This document shows, in pieces, positions 1 through 11,760 of a DNA stretch of 64,000 nucleotides. A model generated the notes under the pieces. The model saw nothing but the letters and a program-made list of their open reading frames with translations. It ran no database searches and was not told the DNA's origin. The stretch is from Kappaphycus alvarezii. Lineage: Eukaryota; Rhodophyta; Florideophyceae; Gigartinales; Solieriaceae. The first letter of the stretch is position 1. The number at the start of each line of letters is the position of its first letter. Both the position numbers and the translations under genes were made by a program. The stretch lies in assembly GCA_002205965.3 (NCBI GenBank), contig NADL03000018.1:434001-498000 (forward strand). The letters run 5' to 3'.

Positions 1-1039
1 GAAGTTAAACCTCTTGCATTTGGTTTTGCTCACTGTAGCAGCCCCATATATCACAGTGATATCATCATCGTCGACATTAACCAATTTTGCTCTGCTTAGA
101 ATCCTTTTGACGTAGATGATTCCACTGAATCAACAAATATCACAGTGTAGTTCTTCTTGATCGTAACAGATGGCATTTTGTCGAGGATAGGCAGCGAAGA
201 TAAAGGTACGTCAGCTGCATGATCGTACACAGTCAACGACGACGCATCGTCAGAAGTGCAATGTGCATTCGTTGGGACGATTCACTGTATCTTGTAAGAA
301 CTCCCGTGGATTTGGGATTAAGGTGTGAATTTGGAGGGGATTGGAATGAAAGTGCGGGTGGGAGTGCGTGTGCTTGCTTTGGTGAGGGGCTTTTTAGATG
401 CCTGTGCTCACTCGGGTGGGAAGACTGTGTGTTCCGGGGGATGCAGGGGAGAGAGGGAGCTTGTGCAGATGGGGTGCAAAGGGGAGGCGCTTCTTGTGCG
501 GGAGGAGTGATTTGCAATTGCAGGTACTCGTGAAGGTGAAGTGTCCTGGGGAAGGTGCGGGAAGGAACAGGGATGGGGTGAGGGTAAGGGCGATTAAGTT
601 GAGTTCGATTTATCATGACCAATCATGGCTTGGGGGGGAATATGGTACGGAATTGCAAACATATCTTCTGCTCTTTGTACGAAAATTTCAATGTCTCTTC
701 GGCTGATTTGCGTATGTTTTTCTGTACGTGCCGTTTGTATCTACGAAAAAAGTTAGAAAAAATAACCGCGCAATGACTCTACAGTACGGTAATATAAATG
801 CTTTACTTGTGGTGGCAAAGGCAGAAAGTCACATGCTATAACCAATCCCTCCATAAGCTACCTCTCCCATGCTCCCATATGTACTCAACTTCGCTGCACT
901 CTTGCTGATTGCAGAGTCCTCTACCTCTACGTGTATGCCATCAGACCCGCTCCCACCAATTGTCAATATTCCCGTATTTCTGCTCCTTGACGCAACAGCA
1001 TTTACACAGTCTTGCTCATCAGCCGCCTCGATCGTTCTC
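1..1039. other. No recognisable gene
   Basis: I see no gene that I can support. Two overlapping ORFs (219-533 on plus, 233-622 on minus) occur in a G-rich/C-rich stretch; the minus one would be proline- and serine-rich, as expected from base skew alone. Neither shows a motif. The rest is moderately AT-rich and featureless. Confidence 0.5.
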
Positions 1040-1420
1040 TCAACTATACATTTCTCGGAACATATCGCTAGATATGCGGCACTCTCCAGGGTTTGCTTCT
1101 TTTCCCCCGCACTTCCAGTTCTTCCTCTGTTTCAGAGGTGCAAATTTCTGCAGGTTTAGAGTAAATTGCTCTTTGAGATATTCAGTTGTTTCGTCGATTG
1201 AAAACGCGTCCATCCAGTTAATAAGTTTGCTATAGTGCGCTATTCTCTCCTGAGAAGCATCCATAAACTTCTTAAGTCTTTCGTTACGCTCCAAGCTTCA
1301 CCAGGAATGTTATTTTTCGTGCTCTCTTGACATCTGCTCCATAGCTTTCAACCTTTTCACCTTATTCTTGGCTCTTTGAAGTATTTTTCGCTCAAAAAGA
1401 GAGTGTTTTGTGCTTTAAAT
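1040..1420 (-). pseudogene. Coiled-coil tail of a transposon-associated protein, decayed
   Basis: An 84-codon minus ORF (1294-1040) is rich in charged residues and reads like a helical tail, with SQERIAHYSKLINWMDAF and a following EYLKEQF helix. Just upstream, in another frame (about 1310-1400), a lysine-rich helix RAKNKVKRLKAMEQMSREHE continues the same character, so the reading is broken by at least one frame change. The style resembles the C-terminal coiled coils of the second (Myb/NAM-like, DNA-binding) protein of plant-type PIF/Harbinger elements, and a Harbinger transposase lies on the same strand at 2890-8400. Membership in that element is inference. A host gene fragment is possible. 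Confidence 0.3.
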
Positions 1421-2889
1421 TGCTCGGTGGCTGTCCACTTTTTTAAGCCTTCGATTTCACTGAAATAATTTCAGTTGATGTTTGCCCTGCATATGAAATC
1501 TCAGCGCAGCTGATGATTCTGTTGGAAGGGTCTGTGGACCCCATAGATGACCGACGTTTTTCAAATACTGCCGGTATATGCTCCCAATTGCTTGATGAGC
1601 GAACAAGTCTGTAGCACTTCATATAAGGAAACGATTTTCACAGTATATTGGATCAATTTCTAGAGGGCGGTAGAGCCTCCCTCGCTTCAGCCTTCTTACT
1701 GTACAATTATTTAGCTTCATTGAGTTTTTTTTCGTCAGTTTGCCCCTCTGTGAGGCGGAGGGGGATTATTCATTAGCGAAACCATTCGGAACATAGAGAA
1801 GCCTTCTTGATTTTCTTGTATCATTCAAATAGTGCAGACCCGTGCGACGGTAACGAATTTACCAGCCATTTTTTTTCCTGCATTATCGAGAACATTTTTT
1901 GAATTCGGTCTTGAACACCGACACTTTTTGCACAACTCGTTTCAAGGTATTTTGAGATGCCTTTATGAATGCTAGACACTACAAAGACGTTTTCGTCAGT
2001 ACAACAGAACTTGCCTCAGACTATGTCAAGACATATAATACTGATGAGGGCTAATTGCAGCGTGTGGATTGCTTTAGTGCTTACTAACTTGAATTTTGCA
2101 GGTATTTGGCTGTATTGGACATTGAACAGTTTTCGTTTCCTGTCATATGAGGTTTATCCAGGAATTTTTGGCGCCGAAAGGCGTTTGGGTGCTCAAAAAG
2201 ATCTTTCTGGTTACTTAATACGGCTGGGAGCAAAGATAGTTGGCGAAATTATGGGATATTTGAGCAGCACAGAGAAGCGGGTAATGACTATGTGCTGTAG
2301 GACGCTGGGCTTCGGGAAGCTATCGGGAGCCGGAGGCAGCAGTTCACAACATTGGACACAGAAAACTCACAATACTGTAAGACGCTTCACACTTCGACGT
2401 ACAGTGGCAGTGATTTTTGTATCATAAAATTCTATATTTGTTGCCCCGGATCCAGTTCATATACCGTTGATTTGGGGCCAAAAAGGCTTTTTTTTGGCTC
2501 CAAATGAACGGCTTTTGGCTTTTCCGAGGGCAATGGATTGCTTCGCCTCTTTTCTGAGTAGGGACGTTTTCTACGTGTCAAAGGGTACAAGAATCCGCTG
2601 ACCCCACGAGTGGAGACGCTGTTGCAACTTTGAGAGTGTACAATGAAATATTACTGAGTTTGTCGAAACATGTTGTCGGTTATGGGCCGGACTATAGTAC
2701 AGGGTGACGTTGTTTGGTATGTCCAGATCGTCCTCTTCATCCAGATCCATTAAAAGTGACAAAAATCTTACCGCAATAGGTAAAATAGGTAATCATCCTG
2801 ACATAGCGTGCCCATAATTATATACCATAGGGTTAGTATCGCATATACTACAATTTTGTTTTCAAAAAAGTCTATCCTCCATCACACTT
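1421..2889. other. Unassigned sequence, possibly Harbinger remnant
   Basis: A 152-codon plus ORF (1969-2427) and a 63-codon minus ORF (2762-2571) occur here, without recognisable motifs. Because transposase sequence starts at 2890 and a possible second ORF lies at 1040-1420, this could be the decayed middle of one Harbinger element, but I cannot show that from the sequence. Confidence 0.3.
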
Positions 2890-3196
2890 TACGGGCAACT
2901 AGTTTTAAAAAATCTCATTGAACTGCATAAAGTTTGCGGCCAACTTTATTGCCAATTGAGGGGAAATTGGTTTGTCAATTTTTCGGGGCAGTTTGTCAAA
3001 ATTCCCAGGTTTTCCAAAAGGACGGGGGAAGCCCACAGTTGCAGCTCCAGAGAAGAACATCTTAGAAATCCTCTGCCTCAATTCTGGACCACCAGTTTTT
3101 CCTACTTTTATTCCCGCTATGTATTGTGATGCGCTTCCCATCTCCTCTCGCTGCAGTTTAGGCAGCCAATTCAACCAGGTAGCTCTACCTTGTTGC
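2890..3196 (-). pseudogene. PIF/Harbinger (plant-type) transposase, catalytic part
   Basis: Minus-strand sequence next to the Copia element matches the catalytic core of plant-type PIF/Harbinger transposases, a DDE nuclease that cuts and pastes its own element. In one frame it reads LPG, then IGCLNCSERRWEAHH, corresponding to the family's FPG-LGSxDCxHWxWxxCP motif; the first catalytic Asp is Asn here. The following QYIAG lies in a second frame and the LQLWASPVLLENLGILTN stretch (family: DLWIWHxFFGxPGSLNDIN) again in another. It is dead: several stops and frame changes in 300 bp. The N-terminal part of the same transposase lies at 7830-8400, beyond the inserted Copia element. Confidence 0.65.
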
Positions 3197-3487
3197 TGTT
3201 AAAAACGGATGACTCAAGATTTACTCAAAGGTGACGCATTTCATATATTCCTTTTGTAATACTTCCAGAATTTACGGTTATTATAGCGTCGCACTGCTCA
3301 GGTCCTAGTGAATAAGTTTCTTGCTGCCGTATTTTCGGTGTGACACCTCACTATGCAGTAATGTGCCTTGTTGCCGCGCTATCGTCGTGTTGACACCACG
3401 TTGCTCTGGCGTTGACGCTGCTTTGCCTCCAGTGAGGCGGAAATGACTTGTTGTCTCGTTTTTATCGCACAATTTGGAGATATAACA
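3197..3487 (-). repeat. Copia 3' LTR
   Basis: A direct repeat of 7541-7829, roughly 80% identical by eye, starting TG and ending CA. The shared blocks include GTCGCACTGCTCAGGTCCTA and GTCCAGTGAGGCGGAAAT (here with one difference). The outer boundary is uncertain by about 6 bp because an alternative start TGTTG occurs at 3191. Confidence 0.8.
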
Positions 3488-3499
3488 TTGGCGCCCGTC

Positions 3500-4790
3500 A
3501 CTGAAGTGCGATCATACTAAGCATACCCATAGCGCGACGGTGCATATGAGGAGCAAGTTCTTTCGAGAAGATTTCTGCACGATTTTCGCTAATCGGGCAG
3601 CATTTGATGGTAACCTCGCCATGCTGGACAAGGCCCTGAAGTGCCAAGAATTGCAGCCCGATGTGCTTCGCTCGGTCCGTATAACCCTTCTTATGTCAGA
3701 TGCTAATGACGCCCTTGCTGTCGCCACGAACTACAAGCGGTTCATTGGCGAGACCGACTTCTCCGAGCACCTTGTGAACGCTCTTCGACTCTTTGAATAT
3801 CGAGCATAGCTAAATTTTGTCTCTGTTGTCAAAGGCTGAAAAAATGCTTGCGACTTTTCCAAGGCACCAACCATGCCTCGTAGAACGAAACCATTCTTGT
3901 TGTGGATTTCTGGCACGGCAGACCAGCCCAGTTAGAATCCGAAACCTTGATGAACTCTGACTGAATTTCAAACTGCTTGTACTGGAGAACTTGTACTTTT
4001 GTTCCTTGTAGATATAGGAGGATCCTCTTTCGCATACCGTAATGGATTAAGTTAGGGGCTTCACAGAATTGTGCCACGACTCCGACTGGAACGGAGATGT
4101 CCGAGCGTGTGCAAATGGCTAAATAAAGCAGACTTACGACCTCCTCGCGGTACACTTTTTTGCATGCTGGATCTGCACGCTTGCGAAGCAGACGAAAAAC
4201 TTTCCATCGGTGAGCCAAAGGTTGTGCAATCTGCCATGTTGAAAGTTTTGAATGGGCGTTCGATGGCGCTCACCTAAGAGAGAGCACGTGTTCCATCGTG
4301 CAGATTATGGATGATTTCGACACCGACGAATTTGGAGGCGACACCAAGATCTTTGAAGGAGAATCAATTGCTTAGTTCACGGCTTACCGTCTCGATCGCT
4401 CCATCATTACGTAAATGATGAGCAGTTATTCCACTTAGACAGCGACCATGACCTCTTCTCCGTCCAGAATACCGTCCAACGCGCACGGGTCTGACGTAAT
4501 CAATAACAATTGAACGCTTTCAAGATCGTTTTAAAGTCTTTTATACCAGCTACGAGTCGCCTGCTTGAAATCTTCCGGCGTCTAATTGAGCCCACAGAGG
4601 AACTTAGGCCTTTGAGGGTCAATAAAAACTTTGGGCTGATGTATGAAGATATTTCAGTGTGCACGCCATTGAGGAACGCATTTTTGACGTTCACATGCTT
4701 CACATGCATCCTGGAGAGGACATACAAGGCGGATAGGATTCGGATAGTGTTCAACATCGCCACAGGAGCAGAATTCACGGTGAATTTTGT
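3500..4790 (-). pseudogene. Copia reverse transcriptase and RNase H region
   Basis: Recognisable on the minus strand are the Copia RT motif VKNAFLNG (about 4700), the DISVPVGVVAQF and LLYLQGT blocks of the RT/RNase H connection (about 4000-4120), DSNWAG with KSTTR (about 3920), and the RNase H tail RAKHIGLQFLALQG with HGEVTIKCCP (about 3580-3660). This is the 3' end of the fossil Copia coding region. Broken. Confidence 0.8.
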
Positions 4791-5299
4791 GCCTTATTGC
4801 AGTTGAAATCTGTTCGCAACCTTAAAGCGAGCTGGTACTGAGTTCGTGGCTGGTTTGAACTTGAACGTCAATCGACATTCGATAGGTTTCTGTGTAACGC
4901 TGGAGGTTTATAAAATTGTCCACGTGAGAGGCTCAGCCAGTTACTGCATTTACTTCTTCACTGAGTGCTCATACTTATGGTGTTTTTCGTCGTTCACTGC
5001 CTCCGTGTGGGAAGATAGCTCGGGTAGGCAGTCATGTACGAAGAGCATCTGAGCCACATCTACGTCCTCGTCATCGGCCACTTAATGCTTATATATAAAA
5101 CGAAGTGGAGGCGCATGTACCCGAGTAGAACGGCGAGGCGTAGCCTATTCGTTTAGCGCACCTGTGCCGGCTGGTGCGGCCGCTCTCCCCTCTCCCTGTC
5201 CCTATATTGGGTGGGTTCTGAGGCAGCTTCAGAGCCTCATGCGGAGGGGTTGGAACGTCACAAACGCTAGGTCGTGCGTCTTCGTGATTATTTTCGAGA

Positions 5300-6230
5300 A
5301 TTTCAATTACTCCGTTCTAGATTTGTATGCTGTCAGGTTTGTCACGACGAAAGACTGTGTCCGACTCGTATATTTTTGCTGTTACGTGGGTGAAAATACG
5401 CTTCTTGTTCGCGTCATAGAACCAATAGTTGCGTGTGGTACTATTGTAGTCAACGAAAGCCCACGTTTGCGCGGTTAAGTCGAGCTTCGCGCGGATCTGT
5501 CTCGGCTCCAACACTTCTGCCCGGCAGACAAACATACGTAGGTTACTAACGTCCGCCCGTTCACGACCGTCCACATTTCACTCGGTATACGCCAGCTGAT
5601 TGCGCTGGACGGCGTCAAATTGCGCATCTGTGTTCTTTTCGCTATAGCCTCGGCACAAAGGAAGTTTGAGGCTTGCATCTCGTGCATCATGGCGCGTGCT
5701 TTCTCGAGTATAATGTGATTCAATCGCTCTGGCCCGCCGTTCCGCTAAGTGCCACATGGTGCCTTCTTCTCATGCACAATGCACTTCGCGCAGAATAAAT
5801 TGTCGAGATTCTCATTGCAGTACTCGCTGCCGTTGTCCAATCTAATGCGCCTCACATTTTTCCGCTTGTCGCTCAATGAAGGTGACGATGTTGCGCATTT
5901 GTTCTGGTGCCTCACTCTTGTTGCGGAAAAATTAAGTGTAGGTCATACGTTTTTTGTCGTCAAAGTATGTCAGAACTCAGAGGGACGTGCCCAGACAAGG
6001 AACTTTGAACGGCCCGCAGAAGTCCGTATGAACGCGTTCCAGGCGATTTTCAGCCCTCTTTTTCGTTCCTTTGAAGGGTCGAGTTTTCATCATTTCGTGG
6101 TCGCATCTACAGCAATTTTCGGGTGTTTTCGCGTCTTTGGGTGATGGCTCCGTTTTACAGGAGTCGCCTGTCACCCCTTTGTCAAGAATAGTGCGTTGCG
6201 GGTGTCCAAGACGCTTGTGCCGCATGAATC
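5300..6230 (-). pseudogene. Copia integrase region
   Basis: The minus strand shows the pre-integrase block MRHKRLGHPQRTIL (about 6190-6225), followed by RVHTDFCGPFKVP (about 6000), typical of the first catalytic part of Copia integrase, then LNHIILEKARAMMHE (about 5690-5720) and WVFVDY-like sequence near 5450 from the C-terminal part. Fossil, broken. Confidence 0.75.
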
Positions 6231-6299
6231 GTTTTCAATGCGATTGCCGGAAGTAGCTGCCGTAGCGCTGTCGGTGATATGCCACGTATCCTTTCGTGC

Positions 6300-7455
6300 G
6301 CCCAACTTTTATCCCTTCCAAATGAGCTTTGCTCTCAGGGCCACATATTCCGTTTCGATGTTGAAGACACAAAGCTCGTAGTTCTTGAACGAAACTGTGT
6401 AGCCATTTTTCTCGGCGTGCCCAACGGAAAGCATATTTGCGTCCGCTTGGGGCATATAAAGCACGTTGAGGAGTTGTACGTTGAATTCACCGAAGTCGGT
6501 CAAACAACATCGCACGTTACTGCTGTATCTGGCCTCGATGATGCTGCCGTCTACGATTCTTACGGATGAAGCTACCCCGTTTTCGTCGGTTTGCCGTCTA
6601 CCAGCGCGATATCGCTACATATATGGAAGATAGCCCCGGAGTCTACGTACAAATCGTGTGTGCCCTGCTCGGGCGCCATGGTGATGAAAGAGTGAGGATC
6701 CTCGCCATTTTTATATTTCAGCATGCAAGGCACTTCCTTTTTGCATTTTCTGAATTCTAACTTCTTATGGACTCTGTTTCCATTGTAGAAACACATAATA
6801 CTGTTCTAGTTCCCTCCGCCTTTATTTGTCCTGACGAAATTTCTCTTCTCATTATGTATCGTTTCAGCATGCACGTCAACTGCACGGGTTTTCTCGCGAT
6901 TCTGAACTCCCTGACACGCATCCTCACGCGTGATTCTTGCATGTACGCTGTCCACTGTGATTGTATTCAGCTGGGACTCGAGCGCGATGACGAGGGCATC
7001 AAACTTGCCGTAAATCTTGTGCAGCTTTTCATTGATATCTTCTCCGAATGTCTTGAGCTCCGTACGGGTCGTAAAAAGACCCTGAATCGGCTCTCTTACA
7101 GTTCCATTCGGTTGCAAGCAGAGCGTGAGTAGTTTTTCCTACAAGCGGATTTTGTCTGCCGTTCTTACCTCTTGCATACAAATTATTCAACTTCTCCCAA
7201 ACATTAAAAGCGTCTTCGCATGCATCTACGTAACATATGAGGTCGGCCACTATAGCCAGGGTGGTTACGGCTCGGGCATACTGCGATTCATACTTTTCAC
7301 TTTCCGATATAAACGTCGGTTCACGGCCACTCGAAGTTGACCCCGTGATGTTCTAGAATTTCTTTCCGATCGGAAACACGCGTATACGCATCTTATAGAT
7401 TGTTCAGTTATCACCCTTACGCTTATTGACGAGCTTGAGTTGCTTCTCCATAGTT
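6300..7455 (-). pseudogene. Copia gag and protease region
   Basis: The gag part (about 6800-7455) shows the UBN2-type pattern SEKYESQYARAVTTLAIVAD followed by FNVWEKLNNLYARG. The protease part (about 6500-6660) shows DLYVDSGAIFHICSD, in which DSGA is the aspartic protease motif, and further on VLYMPQADANMLSVG, the usual Copia block after the protease. Fossil, broken. Confidence 0.75.
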
Positions 7456-7540
7456 GACGTTAGTGTCGCGGCTGGGGATTCGATAGATCCGTATTACGCT
7501 AATTGACAATTCTAAAACTCTGGCCAATAACCAATTTTGC

Positions 7541-7829
7541 CATTGCAAACTCATGACTCAAAATTTATTCCAAGATGACGCCTTTCATATCTTCCTTTGT
7601 AATACTTCTATAATTGCCGGCTCTTGTAGAGTCGCACTGCTCAGGTCCTAATGACAAAGTTTCTTGCTACCGTATTTGTCGTTGTGGCACTTCCCTATGC
7701 AGTGATGTGCCTTTTGCCGCACGTTCATCGTGTTGGCACCACGTTGCTTTGGTGTTGACGCTGCATTGCGTCCAGTGAGGCGGAAATACCTTTTCGTCTA
7801 GTTGTCATCGCGCAATTTGGGACATAACA
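7541..7829 (-). repeat. Copia 5' LTR
   Basis: Partner of 3197-3487. In element orientation it begins TGTTATGTCCC at 7829. Just inside it (minus strand, about 7520-7536) the sequence TTGGTTATTGGCCAGAG resembles a degenerate initiator-Met tRNA primer-binding site, which is usual for Copia elements and agrees with the minus orientation. Confidence 0.8.
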
Positions 7830-8400
7830 TTGCTGGCCAGCTTTTCTAGAATTTGAGTAATATCCTCTCCTGTTGGTTCTGACATGTACCTCTCCTTGAA
7901 TTCAGTTAATATTGCTTGACAAAATTTTCTCAGCGAGAGGAGGGCAACGGACTCAGATATTTGCAGTTTCTTCCAAGAGATCTGAAAGTATGCCATAGTA
8001 TAAAATTCACAGAGACGCTGTAATTTTTACAAGGGGAGAAGTTCCTTTCCTATCGCAGAAGTCGCGGCGCTTCCCTGACACCATATATTGCGATAAGTAG
8101 ATCTTTTTGCTGTATATACGATTAAATCATTGAGAAGCATCGTGAATATCCCCTCAAAATCCGATGCACTCCAATGCGGTCATTGAAACCCGGAGTCATC
8201 GCTCCTAAAATTACTTGGGGCCGAACTTAGCAACTGTTCATGGACAAATCTGTGGTTACGCTTGATATTGCCCCGCTTTCCTTGTACAGAATCCCCCAAA
8301 TTATAGCGCCATGCAGCACAGCTGCATATGCCATAACCATGCCAAGTTCTTCTTTAATTTCACTCTTATCTTCTTCTTGTAGACTCCGAAATCGTTATGC
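7830..8400 (-). pseudogene. PIF/Harbinger (plant-type) transposase, N-terminal part
   Basis: The minus strand carries the N-terminal half of the transposase whose catalytic part lies at 2890-3196. Recognisable in order: an acidic EEDKSEIKEELG region (about 8350), DRKGTSPLVKITASL (about 8000-8060; family RxGLSPLQKxTAAL), ILYYGILSDLL, and ISESVALLSLRKFC followed by FKERYMSEPTGEDI (7840-7950), which matches the family pattern LxESTAxxSLxRFC...YLRxPTxxD. The longest open piece is 63 codons. At least two frame changes are visible. The reading stops exactly at the Copia LTR edge (7829/7830), so Copia inserted here after the transposase gene existed. Confidence 0.7.
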
Positions 8401-10590
8401 ATGAGCAGCGCCATCCCGTCGGGTTATCTTTCACTGTGCCACAGTTTATTTGAGTAGTTTATCAGATATTGCACTGTAAATTGATGTAAATACTGCACTA
8501 AACTTGGCTTTAGTATACTACATGTTTTGGATTCAAATGGCTCTAAATTTTGCGCCTTGAGTGGGGATGAAAATTTTTCCGGGCTTTCTAGCGGGTTAAC
8601 TATTTACGCATTGGACCCAACATAGCGCCAATTAATGAATTTTAAGAGACCAATGAATGGCCGTGTTTTGTTTTTCACGTAAAAAATGGTTGAACGAGTA
8701 GAGACGCTCTAAGAACTGCATTGTTTACAATTCAGACTGATCTAACGATTGTGAGTGAGTTCCATAGTGATTAAGATATGGAGTGAATTTCATAGTGATT
8801 AAGATATGGGGGAACATTCCGTCAACATTGTCAATCTAAAATAAGCAGACTGAATAAGTTGATATCAAGGTATTTTCTGTTTTCGAGGTAGCCATAAGTG
8901 ATTTAACTGGTAGGTTTGAGACTGTGACACAAAGGATTTGTCCAGATACCAAGGCTCGAAGTAGGTGAAGCAATAAGCCCCTGGAATGCTACAGGTAGGT
9001 CGCAGATATTTCTCCTGGATAGATATTACTGTAGACCATAATGTTTCTGGGGAAATCGATGATATTATCCAGGAAGCGGCATATGGAATTTCAGAAGAGG
9101 TTTTTTTCGTGAAAACTCTTTTTTCGTCATGGGTATATAATAAATGAGGTCATGGACGACGAGATATCGTGGCAAGATCAGCTAGCAATCTTGATAGAGG
9201 TTGTAGCTGGGAGGTTTTTTTAAGGTAAATTAACTTTTATTTCAAAGTAATTTCGCCAGCTCTGGTAGGTATTTCACTTGGAGGCGCAGCAAGCTGCAAC
9301 TATACGCTACTCAAGCTAAAAACCACCTTCATATACTCCAAGAATATCTAACCAACAATCAGAGACACTCAATACTACCAATCACTTATTAATAAACATA
9401 ACAACGTAAGTCTCCATGCATAACATTGCGCAACAACAACGCGCAACAATTCACTACAAAAATTCATCACACAAACTCATCATTTCATCACACTTAATTC
9501 TACATATCACGATATTTCTACACATCGCTGGAATGTAAATTTCCATCCCATCCAAATTCATACTACAAAAACACCTACAAATTGACCTTATGAAATTCTT
9601 TGTACTTTTCACCATGGTGCCTGTGCTGTACCTCTTGTACCATCCGTCAATAGGTTATACCTATACCCCGTGCACACCCTGCTTACTGTCTTAGTGGTCA
9701 CGTAGATATCCCTGCTTCATCCATACAAGCCAAAAACTTGCACTCACTACAATGCATATGAGCAATTAAAGTGTCTAGTCAATAACATTCTGACGGTAGC
9801 TTCTCCTATCATCCCCATCTCGAAAAGTCGGAATCATTCCTGGTTTTACAGATTCGCCATTTCATGTGAATACAAACTTCTGAGCTTTTCGGCAAGGAAT
9901 AAAATGATGATTGTAAAAGATTTTTACGGCTCTTATTGAAGCTAGCCTAGAGGTCTAACGTATTCAACTTCTCTACTAGGTCTAACTTCTTCTGTCACAG
10001 TCGACATACAATTCTTCCCTAAAACAGCTTCTATTCTTATTTTCCGCAGGTGAAATCTGTTAGTGGTCTTCTCGTTGAATTTGGGAGTAGTAATCGTTCC
10101 ACCCTTGTCTTCCATAACAAGCTATGAAAAGATTTAAAAGGTACACAAAGTTAAGTTTTAATCGTAGATAGTATTATTGATAATGAACATTTAATCTACT
10201 TATCTGAGCTCCTATCTTCCCCGTTGACCTCGGAAGTTTCCGTGATGTGGCCCTGTATTTATACCCTAGTCATTTAATATAATACTCTCTTGAGCTGAAA
10301 TGGAAGTAGGTCTGAAGTCATTGTGATTAGTGACAAACAGTAAACAAAAATATAGAAATGCTAATGAAACGGACGTTACTTGATAAAATATGATTACTGA
10401 ACCAGTAAAATTTGTTTTATTGACAGAAGATTCTGAGCAACTTGGTGAATTCATTCCGTCTCAGTCAGTAATAGCGAGAAGGAAATACCGGACCCTCGGA
10501 AATTGTTTGCCAGGAGAGTTGATGATCTAGCGGTGGTACATTTTGCTGTCCACTGGAGTGCGGAGGCAGCATGCCGGAGGCTGGCGGCGA
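8401..10590. other. Gene-free AT-rich stretch
   Basis: No ORF of interest apart from one of 62 codons on minus (10454-10266) without motif. No repeats or RNA genes seen. A near-duplicated phrase GTGATTAAGATATGG occurs at about 8770 and 8799, a short tandem copy of no clear meaning. Confidence 0.4.
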
Positions 10591-11760
10591 CAGCGAAGTT
10601 AGAAACCGAAAAACCAAAGATAAAAATTGACCTCTAAGGCGAAGTGGAAGACACTTGTGGTCACATCAATCGTGCAGGATGGCAGTATTATGGAGAGACG
10701 CCATGTCGAGCGCTGTAGAGAGTCTAATTCGCCCACAGGATCGGCAGAGTGTGCTGGATCCGTACGCATGACCGCATTGCTGACCATGGACGCCAAAGCA
10801 AAGCGCTCAATATGAAAAAGAGCCTGTGGATCCCGGACTTTCTCGAGCAGATGCAGGAAGCGGCTGTATCCGGCAGTTTTGCTCCGTAGATAAGCACCAG
10901 TGAGCGAGGAGTTACCCATAGGCACCAAAGAGACCAGAGACATCTCGGGAGCACTGCGAGAGCAGGAATTTAGCCGGATAGGCCATTCGGTCTGTGTCTG
11001 CCGTTTTTAGTTAATAGATATGTGTCTTCGTCGTGTTGAGAAAAAGCCAAACGAAGTACATGAATGAATAGATAAATGACTGACTTTACGGCATGATTGT
11101 CGACGGTCCAGTGCCGGACCAACTATTCTCTTAGCTAACTGTTAACCAGATCGACCAATTCAGCCACGCGCACTGGTGTACAGAAGATAATTTCATTGGC
11201 TACAAACGATCACATCGTGTAACTGTAGCTTCGGTCGTGCCAATAACTGTGACTAAAGTGTTCAACTTCTTTGCTACGTGCGGAAAGGGATCTTCCAGGA
11301 ATAGTCTAGCATCAGGGGAAGGCTTCCCTATGGAATAGAGAGCAAGGGGCCGGAATTTGAAGTTGGAGGCCGCTTTGGGGTTTTCACAAGGGAAAGTGTG
11401 CCGAGAAGACATTTTGCGCGCTTAGACTCTTCCTCTTTTACTGCGCGTCGCGGCAGCAGCACTGTCATCAGCGAGAGTGGCCCTGATGCGGACGTCGTTC
11501 TTGGAAGGAGACACGACGTTGATGCCACATGCGACTTGGCGGAGCGCAGTGCCCTCGAGAGCAGTAATTGGATGATCAAGATATATTTTGTGGCGCATTT
11601 GTATGCCCATTCCTAGCAACGTGGCTTCTATCCGGTAGGTTATGCCTGCTACACGGGGAATGTGGCCAACAATGACAACATGCAGCGATTTGTGCCGTTT
11701 TATTCGACAAAACATTGTTGAACGGAGGTAAACAGCACCAATGTGGCGCGAAATCACTTT
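10591..11760. other. GC-richer island with unidentified overlapping ORFs
   Basis: Several overlapping ORFs of 60-114 codons lie on both strands (for example minus 10943-10599 and minus 11757-11422). The base composition is more balanced than in the flanks, as is usual for formerly coding DNA. I recognise no domain. The minus frame 11757-11422, rich in basic and small residues, may be the best candidate for a real fragment. Probably decayed mobile-element or gene sequence. Confidence 0.25.

Larger units (their letters stand above)
3197..7829 (-). mobile_element. Ty1/Copia LTR retrotransposon, fossil
   Basis: An old Copia element in minus orientation: 5' LTR 7541-7829, gag about 6800-7455, protease/zinc-knuckle region about 6300-6800, integrase about 5300-6230, reverse transcriptase and RNase H about 3500-4790, 3' LTR 3197-3487. 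The order gag-PR-IN-RT-RH is diagnostic for Copia. All parts are represented but the coding region is heavily broken (more than ten breaks). The LTRs are about 80% identical by eye, so the insertion is ancient. It sits inside a Harbinger transposase; the flanks share TTGC (3193-3196 and 7830-7833), a likely trace of the target duplication. Confidence 0.85.

Noticed and set aside
233-622. 129-codon minus ORF rich in Pro and Ser
   Set aside because: Lies in a base-skewed G-rich/C-rich tract with competing ORFs on the other strand; no motif.
3540-3809. 89-codon plus ORF next to the Copia 3' LTR, with TTGGCGCCC at 3488 looking like a primer-binding site
   Set aside because: It would suggest a plus-strand element, but the minus strand here reads as Copia RNase H (RAKHIGLQFLALQG) and gag lies by the right LTR, so the ORF is a shadow and the site chance.
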